From NCBI RefSeq assembly GCF_001423125.1, contig NZ_LMNW01000012.1, forward strand, positions 248,656-312,655: 64,000 nucleotides of DNA, written 5' to 3'. The notes beneath the pieces were generated by a model. That model did no database searches and had not been told where the DNA came from. It saw nothing but the letters and a program-made list of their open reading frames with translations. Position numbers and translations under genes: made by a program. Numbering within the stretch: position 1 is the stretch's first letter; each line of letters opens with the position of its first letter. Origin of the DNA: Duganella sp. Leaf126. GTDB lineage: Bacteria; Pseudomonadota; Gammaproteobacteria; Burkholderiales; Burkholderiaceae_D. Shown in pieces: positions 46,649 to 55,185 of this stretch.

Positions 46649-47602
46649 ATGCTGAACGTGTTACGCCGCGCAACGCCTGCGATGGCACGAGCAATGGCTA
46701 TGTCGATCGCCATGGTGGCGGTGGGATTTGTCGCTACCGCAGCGGCGCAACCGTCGCCGCCGCCATCGTGGCCGTTGTGGCCCGATGGCGCGCCGGTCAG
46801 CGCCGCTGCCGGCCCGGCGCCGAGCGCGCGCCACCGCGCGCCGGAAACGGTGCGCGACACCTACGTGGCCAACATCCACGACCCGTCGCTGACGGTGCTG
46901 CAGGCCGATGCGCGCCATGCCAACGGCGCTGCCGTGATCATCGCGCCCGGCGGCGGCCACCGCATGCTGGTGTGGCAGAACGAGGGGCTGGTCGCCGCAC
47001 GCGCCCTGAACCGCATGGGCGTGACCGCGTTCGTGCTCAAGTACCGGCTGGCGCGCGAAGAAGGGTCCACCTACACGATCGAAGGCGACGCGGCGGCCGA
47101 CCTGCGGCGCGCCGTGCGCTGGGTGCGGGCGCATGCGGCGCAGTTCAAGGTCGATCCGCAGCGGCTCGGCGTGATGGGCTTTTCGGCAGGCGGGGAACTG
47201 GTCACGCTGGTGGCCGATCATGCCGCGCCGGCGCCGGCCGGAAAAGCCGATGCGATCGACGGCTACAGCGCCCGCCCGGACTTCCAGGTGCTGGTCTATC
47301 CGGGACCGCTGGGCGTGCCGGCCACCGCTGCCGGCGCAGCGCCCCCGGCTTTCATCGTGGCCGGATCGAACGACAAGTGCTGCGCGCCGCCCGCACTCGC
47401 GCTGTACCAGCAACTGCTTGCTGCCGGCGTCTCGGCCGAGCTGCACCTGTATGCGGATACCGACCACGCGTTCAACATGGGGCAGCGGTCGGAGCGCCTG
47501 TCCGATGTGCACTGGCCGGACCGGCTGGCCGACTGGCTCGCTGACGGAGGATGGCTGGTGCCGGGCGGCGGCAAGGCGGGCGTGCCGGCGCCGGCGCAGT
47601 AA
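46649..47602 (+). CDS. Exported alpha/beta-hydrolase, acetyl-xylan/feruloyl esterase-like
   Basis: A 317-residue hydrolase with an N-terminal signal sequence (about 1-33). Key parts are VIIAPGGGHRML (oxyanion region), the nucleophile Ser in GFSAGGE, and the catalytic His in DTDHAFNMG. The opening WPLWPDGAPV and VANIHDPSL match the esterase family that includes acetyl-xylan and feruloyl esterases. GAGGAGG precedes the ATG, nine bases after the receptor stop, so they are co-expressed. It may remove acyl groups from the imported glycan. Confidence 0.85.
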   Translation: MLNVLRRATPAMARAMAMSIAMVAVGFVATAAAQPSPPPSWPLWPDGAPVSAAAGPAPSARHRAPETVRDTYVANIHDPSLTVLQADARHANGAAVIIAPGGGHRMLVWQNEGLVAARALNRMGVTAFVLKYRLAREEGSTYTIEGDAAADLRRAVRWVRAHAAQFKVDPQRLGVMGFSAGGELVTLVADHAAPAPAGKADAIDGYSARPDFQVLVYPGPLGVPATAAGAAPPAFIVAGSNDKCCAPPALALYQQLLAAGVSAELHLYADTDHAFNMGQRSERLSDVHWPDRLADWLADGGWLVPGGGKAGVPAPAQ

Positions 47603-47606
47603 GCGC

Positions 47607-47747
47607 CTAATGGGAAAGTTTGAGCAGCAGACCCGCGATGAGCGCCGTCTGCAGTATGCCCACCGACACAACCCAGCGTATCAGCGCGCTTTTAACCTCG
47701 GCGCCACCCTGTCTTTCTCCGCATGCTATGGCTTTCTTGACGTAAAG
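47607..47747 (-). pseudogene. Remnant of a coiled-coil/membrane-tail protein
   Basis: A 46-codon frame between an in-frame stop at 47748 and a TAG at 47607. It has no start codon. The end reads AEVKSALIRWVVSVGI..., a charged segment leading to one hydrophobic helix and a short polar tail. This is the C-terminal architecture of small coiled-coil proteins with a tail anchor. It looks like a 3' fragment whose upstream part was lost. Alternatively the composition is coincidental. Confidence 0.4.
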
Positions 47748-47760
47748 TTAAAGCTTCGAT

Positions 47761-47779
47761 GATAATAGCAATCATTCTC
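47761..47779. promoter_or_regulatory. Fur box
   Basis: GATAATAGCAATCATTCTC matches the classical 19-base Fur box GATAATGATAATCATTATC at 15 positions. It lies 24 bases before the receptor start, within a likely promoter. It predicts iron repression of that gene. Confidence 0.85.
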
Positions 47780-47802
47780 AATTAAAAAACGAGGTTTTTG
47801 CC

Positions 47803-49959
47803 GTGACATCGACATTCTCCGCACCTAGCTCACGCGCGCTCGTGATGCTGGCCTGCGCCACGCTGCTCGGCTGGGCCGCGCCGGTGGGCCATGCCAGGTC
47901 CCAGACGCCGCTGCCGCCTCCGTGCGACGATACGGACGCTACCGTTGTGGTGTCCGCCTCGCGCTCCAACATCGCTGCCAACCAGGCGCCGCAGACGGTG
48001 GTCATCATCAAGCAGGAAGACATCGCCAGGCAGCTGGCCATTTCCGGCAATTCGTCGGACGTGCTGTCGAACCTGCTGCCATCGTACACCCCGAGCCGCG
48101 GCAAGATGAGCGGTTCCGGTGAAACGCTGCGTGGCCGCACGCCGCTGATCCTGGTCGATGGCGTGCCGCAGTCGAACCCGCTGCGTCCGACCGGGCGCGA
48201 GGCGCATACGATCGACTTCTCGCTGGTCGAGCGCATCGAAATCGTCCAGGGCGCCAACGCGATCAACGGCCTCGGCGCGACCGGCGGCACCATCAACATC
48301 ATCACCCGGCGTCCGGCAAATGGCGCGCTGAACCAGTCGTTCGACGTGCAGACCACGCTGCCCACGACCGGCATCAGCAGCGAGACGGCCAGCTACAAGG
48401 CCGCCTACAACGTCAGCGGCCGCCGCGACAAGTTCGACTTCCTTTTCGGCCTCAGTTATGAAGACCAGGGCCTGTACCTCGATGGCAAGGGCCGCTCGAT
48501 CGGCGCCGATACCACCCAGGGCGACCTGATGGATTCGCGCACCTATGACGCGCTGGTCAAGCTCGGCTACCAGCTCGACGACGCCCAGCGCCTGCAACTG
48601 TCGGTCAACCGTTACCGGATCAAGTCCAAGGCCCACTACCAGGTGGTGGCCGGCGACCGTGCGCTCGGCATTCCCAGCACCTCGGTCAGGATCAGTCCGC
48701 AGGGCACGCCGCCCTGGAACGATGTCTGGACCTCGAGCCTGAGCTACCGCCACGCCGACCTGGCCGGCATGGAACTGACCGCCATGGTGTTCAGGCAGGA
48801 ATTCGAAGGCTTGTTCGGCGCCGACCTGAACACCACTTTCCAGGACCCGCTGATCGCGCCGCCCGGCACCCTGTACGACCAGTCGCGCTCGGTCGCGGCC
48901 AAGACCGGCAGCAAGGTCGGTCTGATGCGCGACGGCCTGCTCGATGGCCGGCTCAAGCTGACGGTCGGCTTCGACACCCTGTTCGACAAGGGCAAGCAGG
49001 ACCTGTACCTGACCGGGCGCACCTATGTGCCGCAGTCGGCCTACCGCAGCTATGCGCTGTTCGCACAGGGCGAGTACAAGCTGGTGGACGCGCTGACGCT
49101 GCACGCGGGCGTGCGCAAGGAACAGGCCGATCTCACCGTCGATACCTACCGCACCCTGGCCCAGTACCGCCGCGTGCTGGTCCAGGGCGGCAAACTCAGC
49201 TTCGACGAGACGCTGTATAACGCCGGCCTGGTGTGGAACCCGGCGGCAGGCCTCACGCTGTTTTCCAGTTACTCGGAAGGGTATGGCATGCCCGATATCG
49301 GCCGCGTGCTGCGCGCGATTAACACGCCGGGCCTGAGCATCGCCAGCATGCGCGACCTGGCGCCGATCCTGACCCGCAGCGTGGAGCTGGGCGGACGTTA
49401 TCACCAGGGCCGCTGGGATCTCGACGCTGCGTACTTCCGCGCCGATTCCGACTTCGGCACCCGCGTGATCGCGGTCGATGGCGCCTTCATGATGGCGCGC
49501 GAAAAGACCCGGACCGAAGGCCTGGACCTGGGGGCGGCCTACCGCCTCGACCGGGCCCACCGCCTCAAGCTGTCGTACGCCGCCACCAGGGGCCGCTACG
49601 ACAGCAACCAGGACGGGTCGCTCGACGGCAAGCTCGATGGACTGAACGTGGCCCCCAACCGCGTGATCGCCAGCTGGAACGCCGACTGGAACGACCGCTG
49701 GTCCACCTTCGTGCAGGCCCAGCATGCGTTCAGCCAGAACTTCGACGAGGCGGACAAGCGATTCGGCGGCTACACATTGGCCGACGCCACCGCCCGCTAC
49801 CAGCTCGGTCGCGGCAACGGCGAACTGCGCCTGTCGGTGGCCAACCTGTTCGACCGCAACTACATCACCTATTACTCGCAAAGTGCGCTGGTCGAGCCGC
49901 GCCGGTATTTTGCCGGACGCGGCCGCACGCTGAGCCTGGGCTACGCGCTGCGCTTCTGA
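47803..49959 (+). CDS. TonB-dependent siderophore-type receptor
   Basis: A 718-residue receptor. The signal peptide ends near HA-RSQ. A TonB-box-like ATVVVSASR precedes the plug (VVIIKQEDIARQLAI, RGRTPLILVDGVPQ, IEIVQGANAINGLGATGGTINIITRRP). The barrel ends LSLGYALRF. Start is GTG at 47803 with ACGAGG upstream. No STN domain. The Fur box just upstream strongly supports import of ferric siderophore. No biosynthesis or ABC genes are adjacent, so it may use a foreign siderophore. Confidence 0.92.
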   Translation: MTSTFSAPSSRALVMLACATLLGWAAPVGHARSQTPLPPPCDDTDATVVVSASRSNIAANQAPQTVVIIKQEDIARQLAISGNSSDVLSNLLPSYTPSRGKMSGSGETLRGRTPLILVDGVPQSNPLRPTGREAHTIDFSLVERIEIVQGANAINGLGATGGTINIITRRPANGALNQSFDVQTTLPTTGISSETASYKAAYNVSGRRDKFDFLFGLSYEDQGLYLDGKGRSIGADTTQGDLMDSRTYDALVKLGYQLDDAQRLQLSVNRYRIKSKAHYQVVAGDRALGIPSTSVRISPQGTPPWNDVWTSSLSYRHADLAGMELTAMVFRQEFEGLFGADLNTTFQDPLIAPPGTLYDQSRSVAAKTGSKVGLMRDGLLDGRLKLTVGFDTLFDKGKQDLYLTGRTYVPQSAYRSYALFAQGEYKLVDALTLHAGVRKEQADLTVDTYRTLAQYRRVLVQGGKLSFDETLYNAGLVWNPAAGLTLFSSYSEGYGMPDIGRVLRAINTPGLSIASMRDLAPILTRSVELGGRYHQGRWDLDAAYFRADSDFGTRVIAVDGAFMMAREKTRTEGLDLGAAYRLDRAHRLKLSYAATRGRYDSNQDGSLDGKLDGLNVAPNRVIASWNADWNDRWSTFVQAQHAFSQNFDEADKRFGGYTLADATARYQLGRGNGELRLSVANLFDRNYITYYSQSALVEPRRYFAGRGRTLSLGYALRF

Positions 49960-49980
49960 TGCCGGCGCGGCGCGCGGCGC

Positions 49981-50184
49981 TTACAGCGCCAGGCGCTTGC
50001 GCACTTCGTAGAGGTTGCGGCCGACTTCGCGCACCACAGCGATCAGGCGCGCTGGCGAGATGTGGAATTCTTCGGCCCAGTAACGGACTTCCTGCACGTG
50101 GTGAGGATTGATGAAGCCCTGGCGGCTTGCCGTGGCTGCCGTGGTGGAGGCGGCTACCGGGTTGTTGTTTGCGTATGCTTGCAT
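49981..50184 (-). CDS. DUF3606 family small protein
   Basis: A 67-residue protein. The core VRYWAEEFHISPARLIAVVREVGRNLYEVRKRL matches DUF3606, a small helical family of unknown function found across proteobacteria. The N-terminal 20 residues are Ala/Thr/Asn-rich. It is convergent with the siderophore receptor. Confidence 0.78.
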   Translation of the reverse strand: MQAYANNNPVAASTTAATASRQGFINPHHVQEVRYWAEEFHISPARLIAVVREVGRNLYEVRKRLAL

Positions 50185-50325
50185 GATCGTCCAGCTCCAT
50201 TGTGCGCGAGAGTGTCTTGCCGCCGTGCTGGCTTGCCATTGCCGGCATCCGGTGTCGAGACCTTCCCTTAACGCAACTGACGCGCTGCCGGTTGACAGCA
50301 GCGCGATCCGCCCCAGGCCCGTAGC

Positions 50326-51504
50326 TTATTTGCCCGGGTCCTTCATGGCGGGGAACTGGTCGAACTCGACGTTATAGACCTCGTTGCCGACTTTTTCCAC
50401 CTTGCGCACGTACACCGTCTGCACGATGTCGCGCGTGGCCGGATCGATCGCGATCGGCCCGCGCGGACTGGTCAGCCTGATCGTCTTGAGCACCGCCATC
50501 GCCTTGTCGCCGTCGATCTTGCCGTCCAGTTTGCGGGCCACGTCGTAGATGGCTGCCATGCCGTCGTAGGCTGCCACTGCCATGAAATTGGGCCGTCCGC
50601 CGCCCGGGTTGGCAGCGGCAAAACTTTTCAGGAAAGCGGCGTTTTCCGGCGACTTGTGGGCGGCCGAGTAGTGGAACGTGGTGATCACGCCCAGCGTGGC
50701 GTCGCCCATGGCCGGCAGCACGTGGTCGTCGGTCAGGTCGCCGGTGGCGATCACCTTGATCCCGGCGGCGGCCAGGCCGCGTTCGCGGTAGCCCTTCATG
50801 AACGCGATGCTCTGTTCGCCGGCCGGCACGAAGATGAACACGGCGTCGGGCTTGGCGTCCTTGATGCGCTGGATGTACGGCGCAAATTCCGGATTGCGCA
50901 GCGGGACGCGGATCGCCTCGGTCACCGTGCCGCCGCCTTTCACCAGTTCCGCCTTGAACGCGGCTTCGGCATCGATGCCGGGGCCGTAGTCGGCCACCAG
51001 CGTCACCACCTTCTTGATATTGTTCTTCGCGGCCCAGGTGGCCATCGGCGCCGAGATTTGCGGCAGCGTCATCGAGAAGCGGGCGATGTAACTGCTTTTG
51101 GTGGTGATCGACGAGGTGGCCGCGTTCATGATGATCATCGGCTTCTTGGCTTGCTGCGCAATCGGCGCCACGGCCAGCGCTTCAGGCGTCAGGCCGAAAC
51201 CGGCCAGGAAGTCCACCTTGTCGCGCACCACCAGTTCCTGCGCCAGGCGCTTGGCCACTTCCGGCGCCGGGCCGGTGGTGTCCTTGACGATGATCTCGAT
51301 TTTCTTGCCGGCGACGGTAGCGCCGTGCTGCGCCATGTAAGCCTTGATGCCGCCTTCGATCTGCTTGCCGTAGTCGGCAAACGGGCCGGAAAAGGCGGCA
51401 ATCACACCGATTCTGATGGTGTCCTGCGCATGGGCGTGGGTAGCGAAAGCAAGCGTCAGCGCCGCCGCGACCACTCCCGTTTTGACAAAATTTTTCCTGT
51501 TCAT
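50326..51504 (-). CDS. HAAT-family ABC substrate-binding protein (aromatic acid uptake, inferred)
   Basis: A 392-residue periplasmic protein. Signal peptide ends AHA-QDT. The Peripla_BP_6 fold starts IRIGVIAAFSGPFADYGKQIEGGI and contains YGPGIDAEAAFK. Its closest relative in the window is the protein at 62614-63810, with shared DATRDIVQTVY and YNVEFDQ ends (here PATRDIVQTVYVRK). It presumably feeds the permease encoded at 56501-59871. It is divergent from a porin, with a PcaR-type box between. Ligand is likely protocatechuate, vanillate or a relative; this is inference from context. Confidence 0.88.
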   Translation of the reverse strand: MNRKNFVKTGVVAAALTLAFATHAHAQDTIRIGVIAAFSGPFADYGKQIEGGIKAYMAQHGATVAGKKIEIIVKDTTGPAPEVAKRLAQELVVRDKVDFLAGFGLTPEALAVAPIAQQAKKPMIIMNAATSSITTKSSYIARFSMTLPQISAPMATWAAKNNIKKVVTLVADYGPGIDAEAAFKAELVKGGGTVTEAIRVPLRNPEFAPYIQRIKDAKPDAVFIFVPAGEQSIAFMKGYRERGLAAAGIKVIATGDLTDDHVLPAMGDATLGVITTFHYSAAHKSPENAAFLKSFAAANPGGGRPNFMAVAAYDGMAAIYDVARKLDGKIDGDKAMAVLKTIRLTSPRGPIAIDPATRDIVQTVYVRKVEKVGNEVYNVEFDQFPAMKDPGK

Positions 51505-51640
51505 GCCGGTCTCCAGTTGTTCTGTTTTTGGTCCACGATTTGGTCGACGCGGATCGTGGCGCGGGCAGCGCGGCAGCGATACTTGGTGAAGATATCAGGT
51601 AGCTTGACATTGCCCCGCGACGAACATAGTATCGAATTTA

Positions 51641-51676
51641 TGTGCGATCAACAACCAGTTGTTCGTTGATCGCACA
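51641..51676. promoter_or_regulatory. PcaR-type operator, binding protein/porin divergent promoter
   Basis: Inverted repeat: TGTGCGATCAAC (51641-51652) and GTTGATCGCACA (51665-51676) with a 12-base spacer. The right half read as GTTCGTTGATCGCAC-like matches the Pseudomonas PcaR box GTTCGATAATCGCAC at 13 of 15 positions (51662-51676). It lies between two divergent transport genes. Confidence 0.75.
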
Positions 51677-51732
51677 TGCTGATCGCGAGACAGATAACGA
51701 TACCAAGACCATAAAATCAACAGGAGACGGTA

Positions 51733-52824
51733 ATGAAAAACAGTATCCGTGGCGCCGTGGCGCTGATGGCATGCCTGGGCGCGTCCGCTGCCATGGCGCA
51801 GAGCAGTGTGACCGTGTATGGCCTGCTCGACACCGGCATGGTGTACACCACCAACGCCAACGCTGCCGGCAATTCGGTCACCAAGGTGCCGTCGCTGACC
51901 GGCACGCTGCCGTCGCGGATCGGTTTCCGCGGCGTCGAGGACCTCGGTGACGGCCTGCAGCTGGTCTTCACGCTCGAATCGGGCCTGGCAGTCGACAGCG
52001 GCGCCATGGGGCAGGGTAACCGCCTGTTCGGCCGCCAGGCGTCGGTGGGCCTGAAAGGCAGCTTCGGCACGCTGACCCTGGGCCGCCAGATCAACATGAC
52101 CTACATCGCCGGCTTCAAGTCCGACGTGATGGGACCTAACCTGTTCGCCATCGGCAGCATCGATCCCTACCTGCCGAACGCCCGCAGCGACAACGCCATC
52201 GGCTACCTCGGCAACTTCAACAACTTCGTGGTCGGCGCCACCTACAGCACCGGGCGCGACACCTCGTCCGCCGGTGGTCCGGCTGCGACGGGCTGCCCCG
52301 GCGAGGTGGCGGGCAACGCCAAGGCCTGCCGCCAGGTGACCGGCCTGCTCGGCTACGAGAGCCCGGCCTGGGGGCTGAATGCGTCCTACGACATCCTGTA
52401 CGGGAACGCAGGCGCCGCCAACGGCCTGACCAGCAGCGACAACAGCGACAGGCGCATCACCGCCAACGGTTACGTCAAGGTCGGCGAGGGCAGGATCGGC
52501 GCCGGCGTGATCGATCGCACCACGCGCGCGGCCACCGGCCTGGTCGAATCGGACCTGTACTACCTGGGCCTGAGCTACCCGCTCACGCCACTGACCACGC
52601 TCGACACCCAGGTGGCGCGCCGCGACGTGAAAAACAGCGGTGACGACGTCAGCATGGCGGTCGCGCGCCTGACCTACTTCCTGTCCAAGCGCACCGCCAC
52701 CTACGTTGGCATCGGCCGCATGAAAAACAGCGGCCTGTCGGCGGTGGCGCTCGATGCGGGCGGCTCGGTGGGCGTGGGCAAGACGCAGAATGGCGTCATG
52801 GCCGGCCTGCGGCACAGTTTTTAA
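51733..52824 (+). CDS. Gram-negative porin (Porin_4 type)
   Basis: A 363-residue outer-membrane porin. Signal peptide ends AMA-QSS, then SSVTVYGLLDTGMVYTTNA, typical of beta-proteobacterial porins. The barrel has LPSRIGFRGVEDLGDGLQLVFTLESG and FGRQASVGLKGSFGTLTLGRQ, and ends in MAGLRHSF. CAGGAGAC precedes the ATG. It probably admits aromatic acids across the outer membrane, given its divergent partner. Its stop overlaps that of the regulator on the other strand. Confidence 0.92.
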   Translation: MKNSIRGAVALMACLGASAAMAQSSVTVYGLLDTGMVYTTNANAAGNSVTKVPSLTGTLPSRIGFRGVEDLGDGLQLVFTLESGLAVDSGAMGQGNRLFGRQASVGLKGSFGTLTLGRQINMTYIAGFKSDVMGPNLFAIGSIDPYLPNARSDNAIGYLGNFNNFVVGATYSTGRDTSSAGGPAATGCPGEVAGNAKACRQVTGLLGYESPAWGLNASYDILYGNAGAANGLTSSDNSDRRITANGYVKVGEGRIGAGVIDRTTRAATGLVESDLYYLGLSYPLTPLTTLDTQVARRDVKNSGDDVSMAVARLTYFLSKRTATYVGIGRMKNSGLSAVALDAGGSVGVGKTQNGVMAGLRHSF

Positions 52825-53666
52825 GGCAGCAGAATCGAGAGTTCCTGCGCACCTTTGAGCAGCACCGGCAGGAACTCCTTTTCCAGCTCCCGGACGCTGA
52901 CCCGCGCCGCCTGGGCGCCGACGTTGAGCGCGGCCAGCACCGTGCCCGAGGCGCCGCGCACCGGCACCGCAATCGAGCGCAAACCCAGTTCCAGCTCCTC
53001 GTCGTTGATGGCGTAGCCGTCGGCGCGCACGCCGGCCAGGATCTCGCGCAGGCCGGTTTCGCTCACGACCGTGTTCTTGGTCATCGCGCGCAGCGTGGTG
53101 CTGGCCAAGTAGCGGTCCAGCTCTGGCGGCGGCAGGTGGGCCAGCATCACCCGGCCCAGCGAGGTGCAGTAGGCGGGCAGGCGGCTGCCGGTGTTGAGCG
53201 CCACCGACATCACGCGGGCGGTAGCGGCGCGGGCTACGTACAGCACCTCGTTATCGTCGAGGACCGCCAGCGAGCTCGATTCGTTCAGCGTGCGGCTGAT
53301 GCTGTTCAGATAGGGCTGGGCCGACACCGTGAGCGGCGTCGAGGACAGGTAGGAATAGCCGAGCGTGAGCACCTTGGGCCGCAGCGAAAAATTGTTCAGC
53401 TCCGCATCGACGTAACCGAGCGCGCGCAGCGTGTGCAGGCAGCGCCGCACGGCGGCGCGCGGAATGCCGGTCTTCTGGCTGATGTTGGCGATGGTTTGCG
53501 GCTTGCGCGAATCGCTGAAAGCCTGCACCACGGCCAGGCCGCGCGCGAGCGAGGTCATGAAGCTGGGATCGGTGAGGGCGTCGATCTGCTCGGCGATGGT
53601 CGGTGCATGGCCTGCGGCAGCGGCAGGGGAGGGAGCGGCGGTGGGTTTGGCTTTGGCTTTGGGCAT
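52821..53666 (-). CDS. pcaR: IclR-family regulator, PcaR/PobR type
   Basis: A 281-residue regulator. Winged HTH at about 37-100: SFMTSLARGLAVVQAFSDSRKPQTIANISQKTGIPRAAVRRCLHTL matches the PcaR/PcaU/PobR branch. The C-terminal effector domain (about 110-280) is IclR type. It is divergent from pcaIJF with an exact dyad between them. In the family, beta-ketoadipate or protocatechuate serves as effector and the protein activates the pca genes. I chose 53666; an earlier start at 53756 would overlap the operator. Confidence 0.9.
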   Translation of the reverse strand: MPKAKAKPTAAPSPAAAAGHAPTIAEQIDALTDPSFMTSLARGLAVVQAFSDSRKPQTIANISQKTGIPRAAVRRCLHTLRALGYVDAELNNFSLRPKVLTLGYSYLSSTPLTVSAQPYLNSISRTLNESSSLAVLDDNEVLYVARAATARVMSVALNTGSRLPAYCTSLGRVMLAHLPPPELDRYLASTTLRAMTKNTVVSETGLREILAGVRADGYAINDEELELGLRSIAVPVRGASGTVLAALNVGAQAARVSVRELEKEFLPVLLKGAQELSILLP

Positions 53667-53743
53667 GGCGTGAGGTTCTTCCGGGCGATCGATTCGACAG
53701 GCGCTTTCGCTTGACCACCGCCGACGCAGGACATACACTGAAT

Positions 53744-53777
53744 GTGCGGTAATCAATCATTAGTTCGATTATCGCAC
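53744..53777. promoter_or_regulatory. PcaR box before pcaI
   Basis: GTTCGATTATCGCAC (53763-53777) matches the PcaR box GTTCGATAATCGCAC at 14 of 15 positions. An inverted partial copy GTGCGGTAATCAA (53744-53756) completes a dyad. It lies 43 bases before the pcaI start and serves the divergent regulator gene too. Confidence 0.88.
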
Positions 53778-53819
53778 AAAACGGAATTTTGGATGCAGCA
53801 TGTAGCGTGAAAGCACACT

Positions 53820-54485
53820 ATGATCGACAAAACCTTTGAATCACTGGAGCGCGCGGTGGCCGACATCCACGACGGCGCCACCGTCATGATCGGCGGCTTC
53901 GGCAACGCCGGCATGCCGTCCGCGCTGATCGACGCACTGATCGACCAGGGCGCGCGCGAACTCACCATCGTCAACAACAACGCCGGCAACGGCGACACCG
54001 GGCTGGCCGCGCTGCTGAAAGCGAAGCGGGTGCGCAAGATCATCTGCTCGTTCCCGCGCCAGGCGGACTCGCAGCATTTCGATGCGCTGTACCGCGCCGG
54101 CGACATCGAACTCGAACTGACGCCGCAGGGCAACCTGGCCGAGCGCATCCGCGCTGCCGGCGCCGGCATCGGCGGCTTTTTCACGCCCACCGGCTACGGC
54201 ACGCTGCTGGCCGAGGGCAAAGAGACGCGCCTGATCGACGGCCGGCACTATGTGCTCGAAGCGCCGATCCACGCCGACTTCGCGCTGATCAAGGCGCTGC
54301 GCGGCGACCGCTGGGGCAACCTGGTGTACCGCAAGACCGCCCGCAACTTCGGGCCGATCATGGCGATGGCCGCCAAGGTCGCCATCGCCCAGGTGCGCGA
54401 CGTGGTGGCGCTGGGCGAGCTCGATCCCGAGACGATCGTCACGCCCGGCATTTTTGTGCAGCGTGTCGTCAAGGAGGCAGCATGA
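53820..54485 (+). CDS. pcaI: 3-oxoadipate CoA-transferase, alpha subunit
   Basis: A 221-residue subunit A of the CoA-transferase that activates beta-ketoadipate with succinyl-CoA. Motifs GATVMIGGFGNAGMPSALIDAL, LTIVNNNAGNGDTGLAALL and FFTPTGYGTLLAEGKE are diagnostic. The stop overlaps pcaJ by ATGA. First gene of pcaIJF, downstream of the PcaR dyad. Confidence 0.95.
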   Translation: MIDKTFESLERAVADIHDGATVMIGGFGNAGMPSALIDALIDQGARELTIVNNNAGNGDTGLAALLKAKRVRKIICSFPRQADSQHFDALYRAGDIELELTPQGNLAERIRAAGAGIGGFFTPTGYGTLLAEGKETRLIDGRHYVLEAPIHADFALIKALRGDRWGNLVYRKTARNFGPIMAMAAKVAIAQVRDVVALGELDPETIVTPGIFVQRVVKEAA

Positions 54486-55174
54486 GCGATATCGGTAACC
54501 CCGGCAACCCCGCCAATGGCGCCAACCCCACCAGCACGGCCAAACGCTATACGCGCGACCAGATCGCCGCGCGCGTGGCGCAGGACATTCCCGAAGGCGC
54601 CTACGTCAACCTCGGCATCGGCCTGCCGACCAAGGTGGCCAACTACTTGCCGCCCGAGCGCGAGGTGTTCCTGCACAGCGAGAACGGCTTGCTGGGCATG
54701 GGGCCGGCCCCGGCGCCGGAAGACGAGGACGAAGACCTGATCAACGCCGGCAAGCAGCCGGTCACGCTGCTCACCGGCGGCGCCTATTTCCACCATGCCG
54801 ATTCGTTCGCGATGATGCGCGGCGGCCACCTCGACGTGTGCGTGCTCGGCGCGTTCCAGGTGTCCGAACACGGCGACCTGGCCAACTGGCATACCGGCGC
54901 ACCGGACGCGATTCCGGCCGTGGGCGGTGCCATGGACCTGGCCATCGGCGCCAAGCAGGTGTTCGTGATGATGGACCATGTGACCAAGACGGGCGAGAGC
55001 AAGATCGTCGAGGCATGCAGCTATCCGCTCACCGGCGTGGCATGCGTGAACCGCATCTACACCGACATGGCGGTGCTCGACGTGGGCAAGGACGGCTTGA
55101 CGGTGCTGGAAATGGCGCCCGGCCTCACTTTTGAAGAATTGCAGGCAGCCACCGGCGCCAGGCTCAGACAATGA
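54482..55174 (+). CDS. pcaJ: 3-oxoadipate CoA-transferase, beta subunit
   Basis: A 230-residue subunit B. Motifs [26 protein letters not shown] and [10 protein letters not shown], the latter with the catalytic Glu that forms the acyl-CoA intermediate. A central acidic stretch (EDEDEDL) is present. Coupled to pcaI by an ATGA overlap and followed 11 bases later by pcaF. It acts in the cytoplasm in the beta-ketoadipate pathway. Confidence 0.95.
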   Translation: MSDIGNPGNPANGANPTSTAKRYTRDQIAARVAQDIPEGAYVNLGIGLPTKVANYLPPEREVFLHSENGLLGMGPAPAPEDEDEDLINAGKQPVTLLTGGAYFHHADSFAMMRGGHLDVCVLGAFQVSEHGDLANWHTGAPDAIPAVGGAMDLAIGAKQVFVMMDHVTKTGESKIVEACSYPLTGVACVNRIYTDMAVLDVGKDGLTVLEMAPGLTFEELQAATGARLRQ

Positions 55175-55185
55175 AAGGATTGATC

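Noticed and set aside
55171-55185. ATG five codons before the chosen pcaF start
   Set aside because: That stretch contains the AAAGGA ribosome site for the ATG at 55186, which gives the exact 400-residue length.
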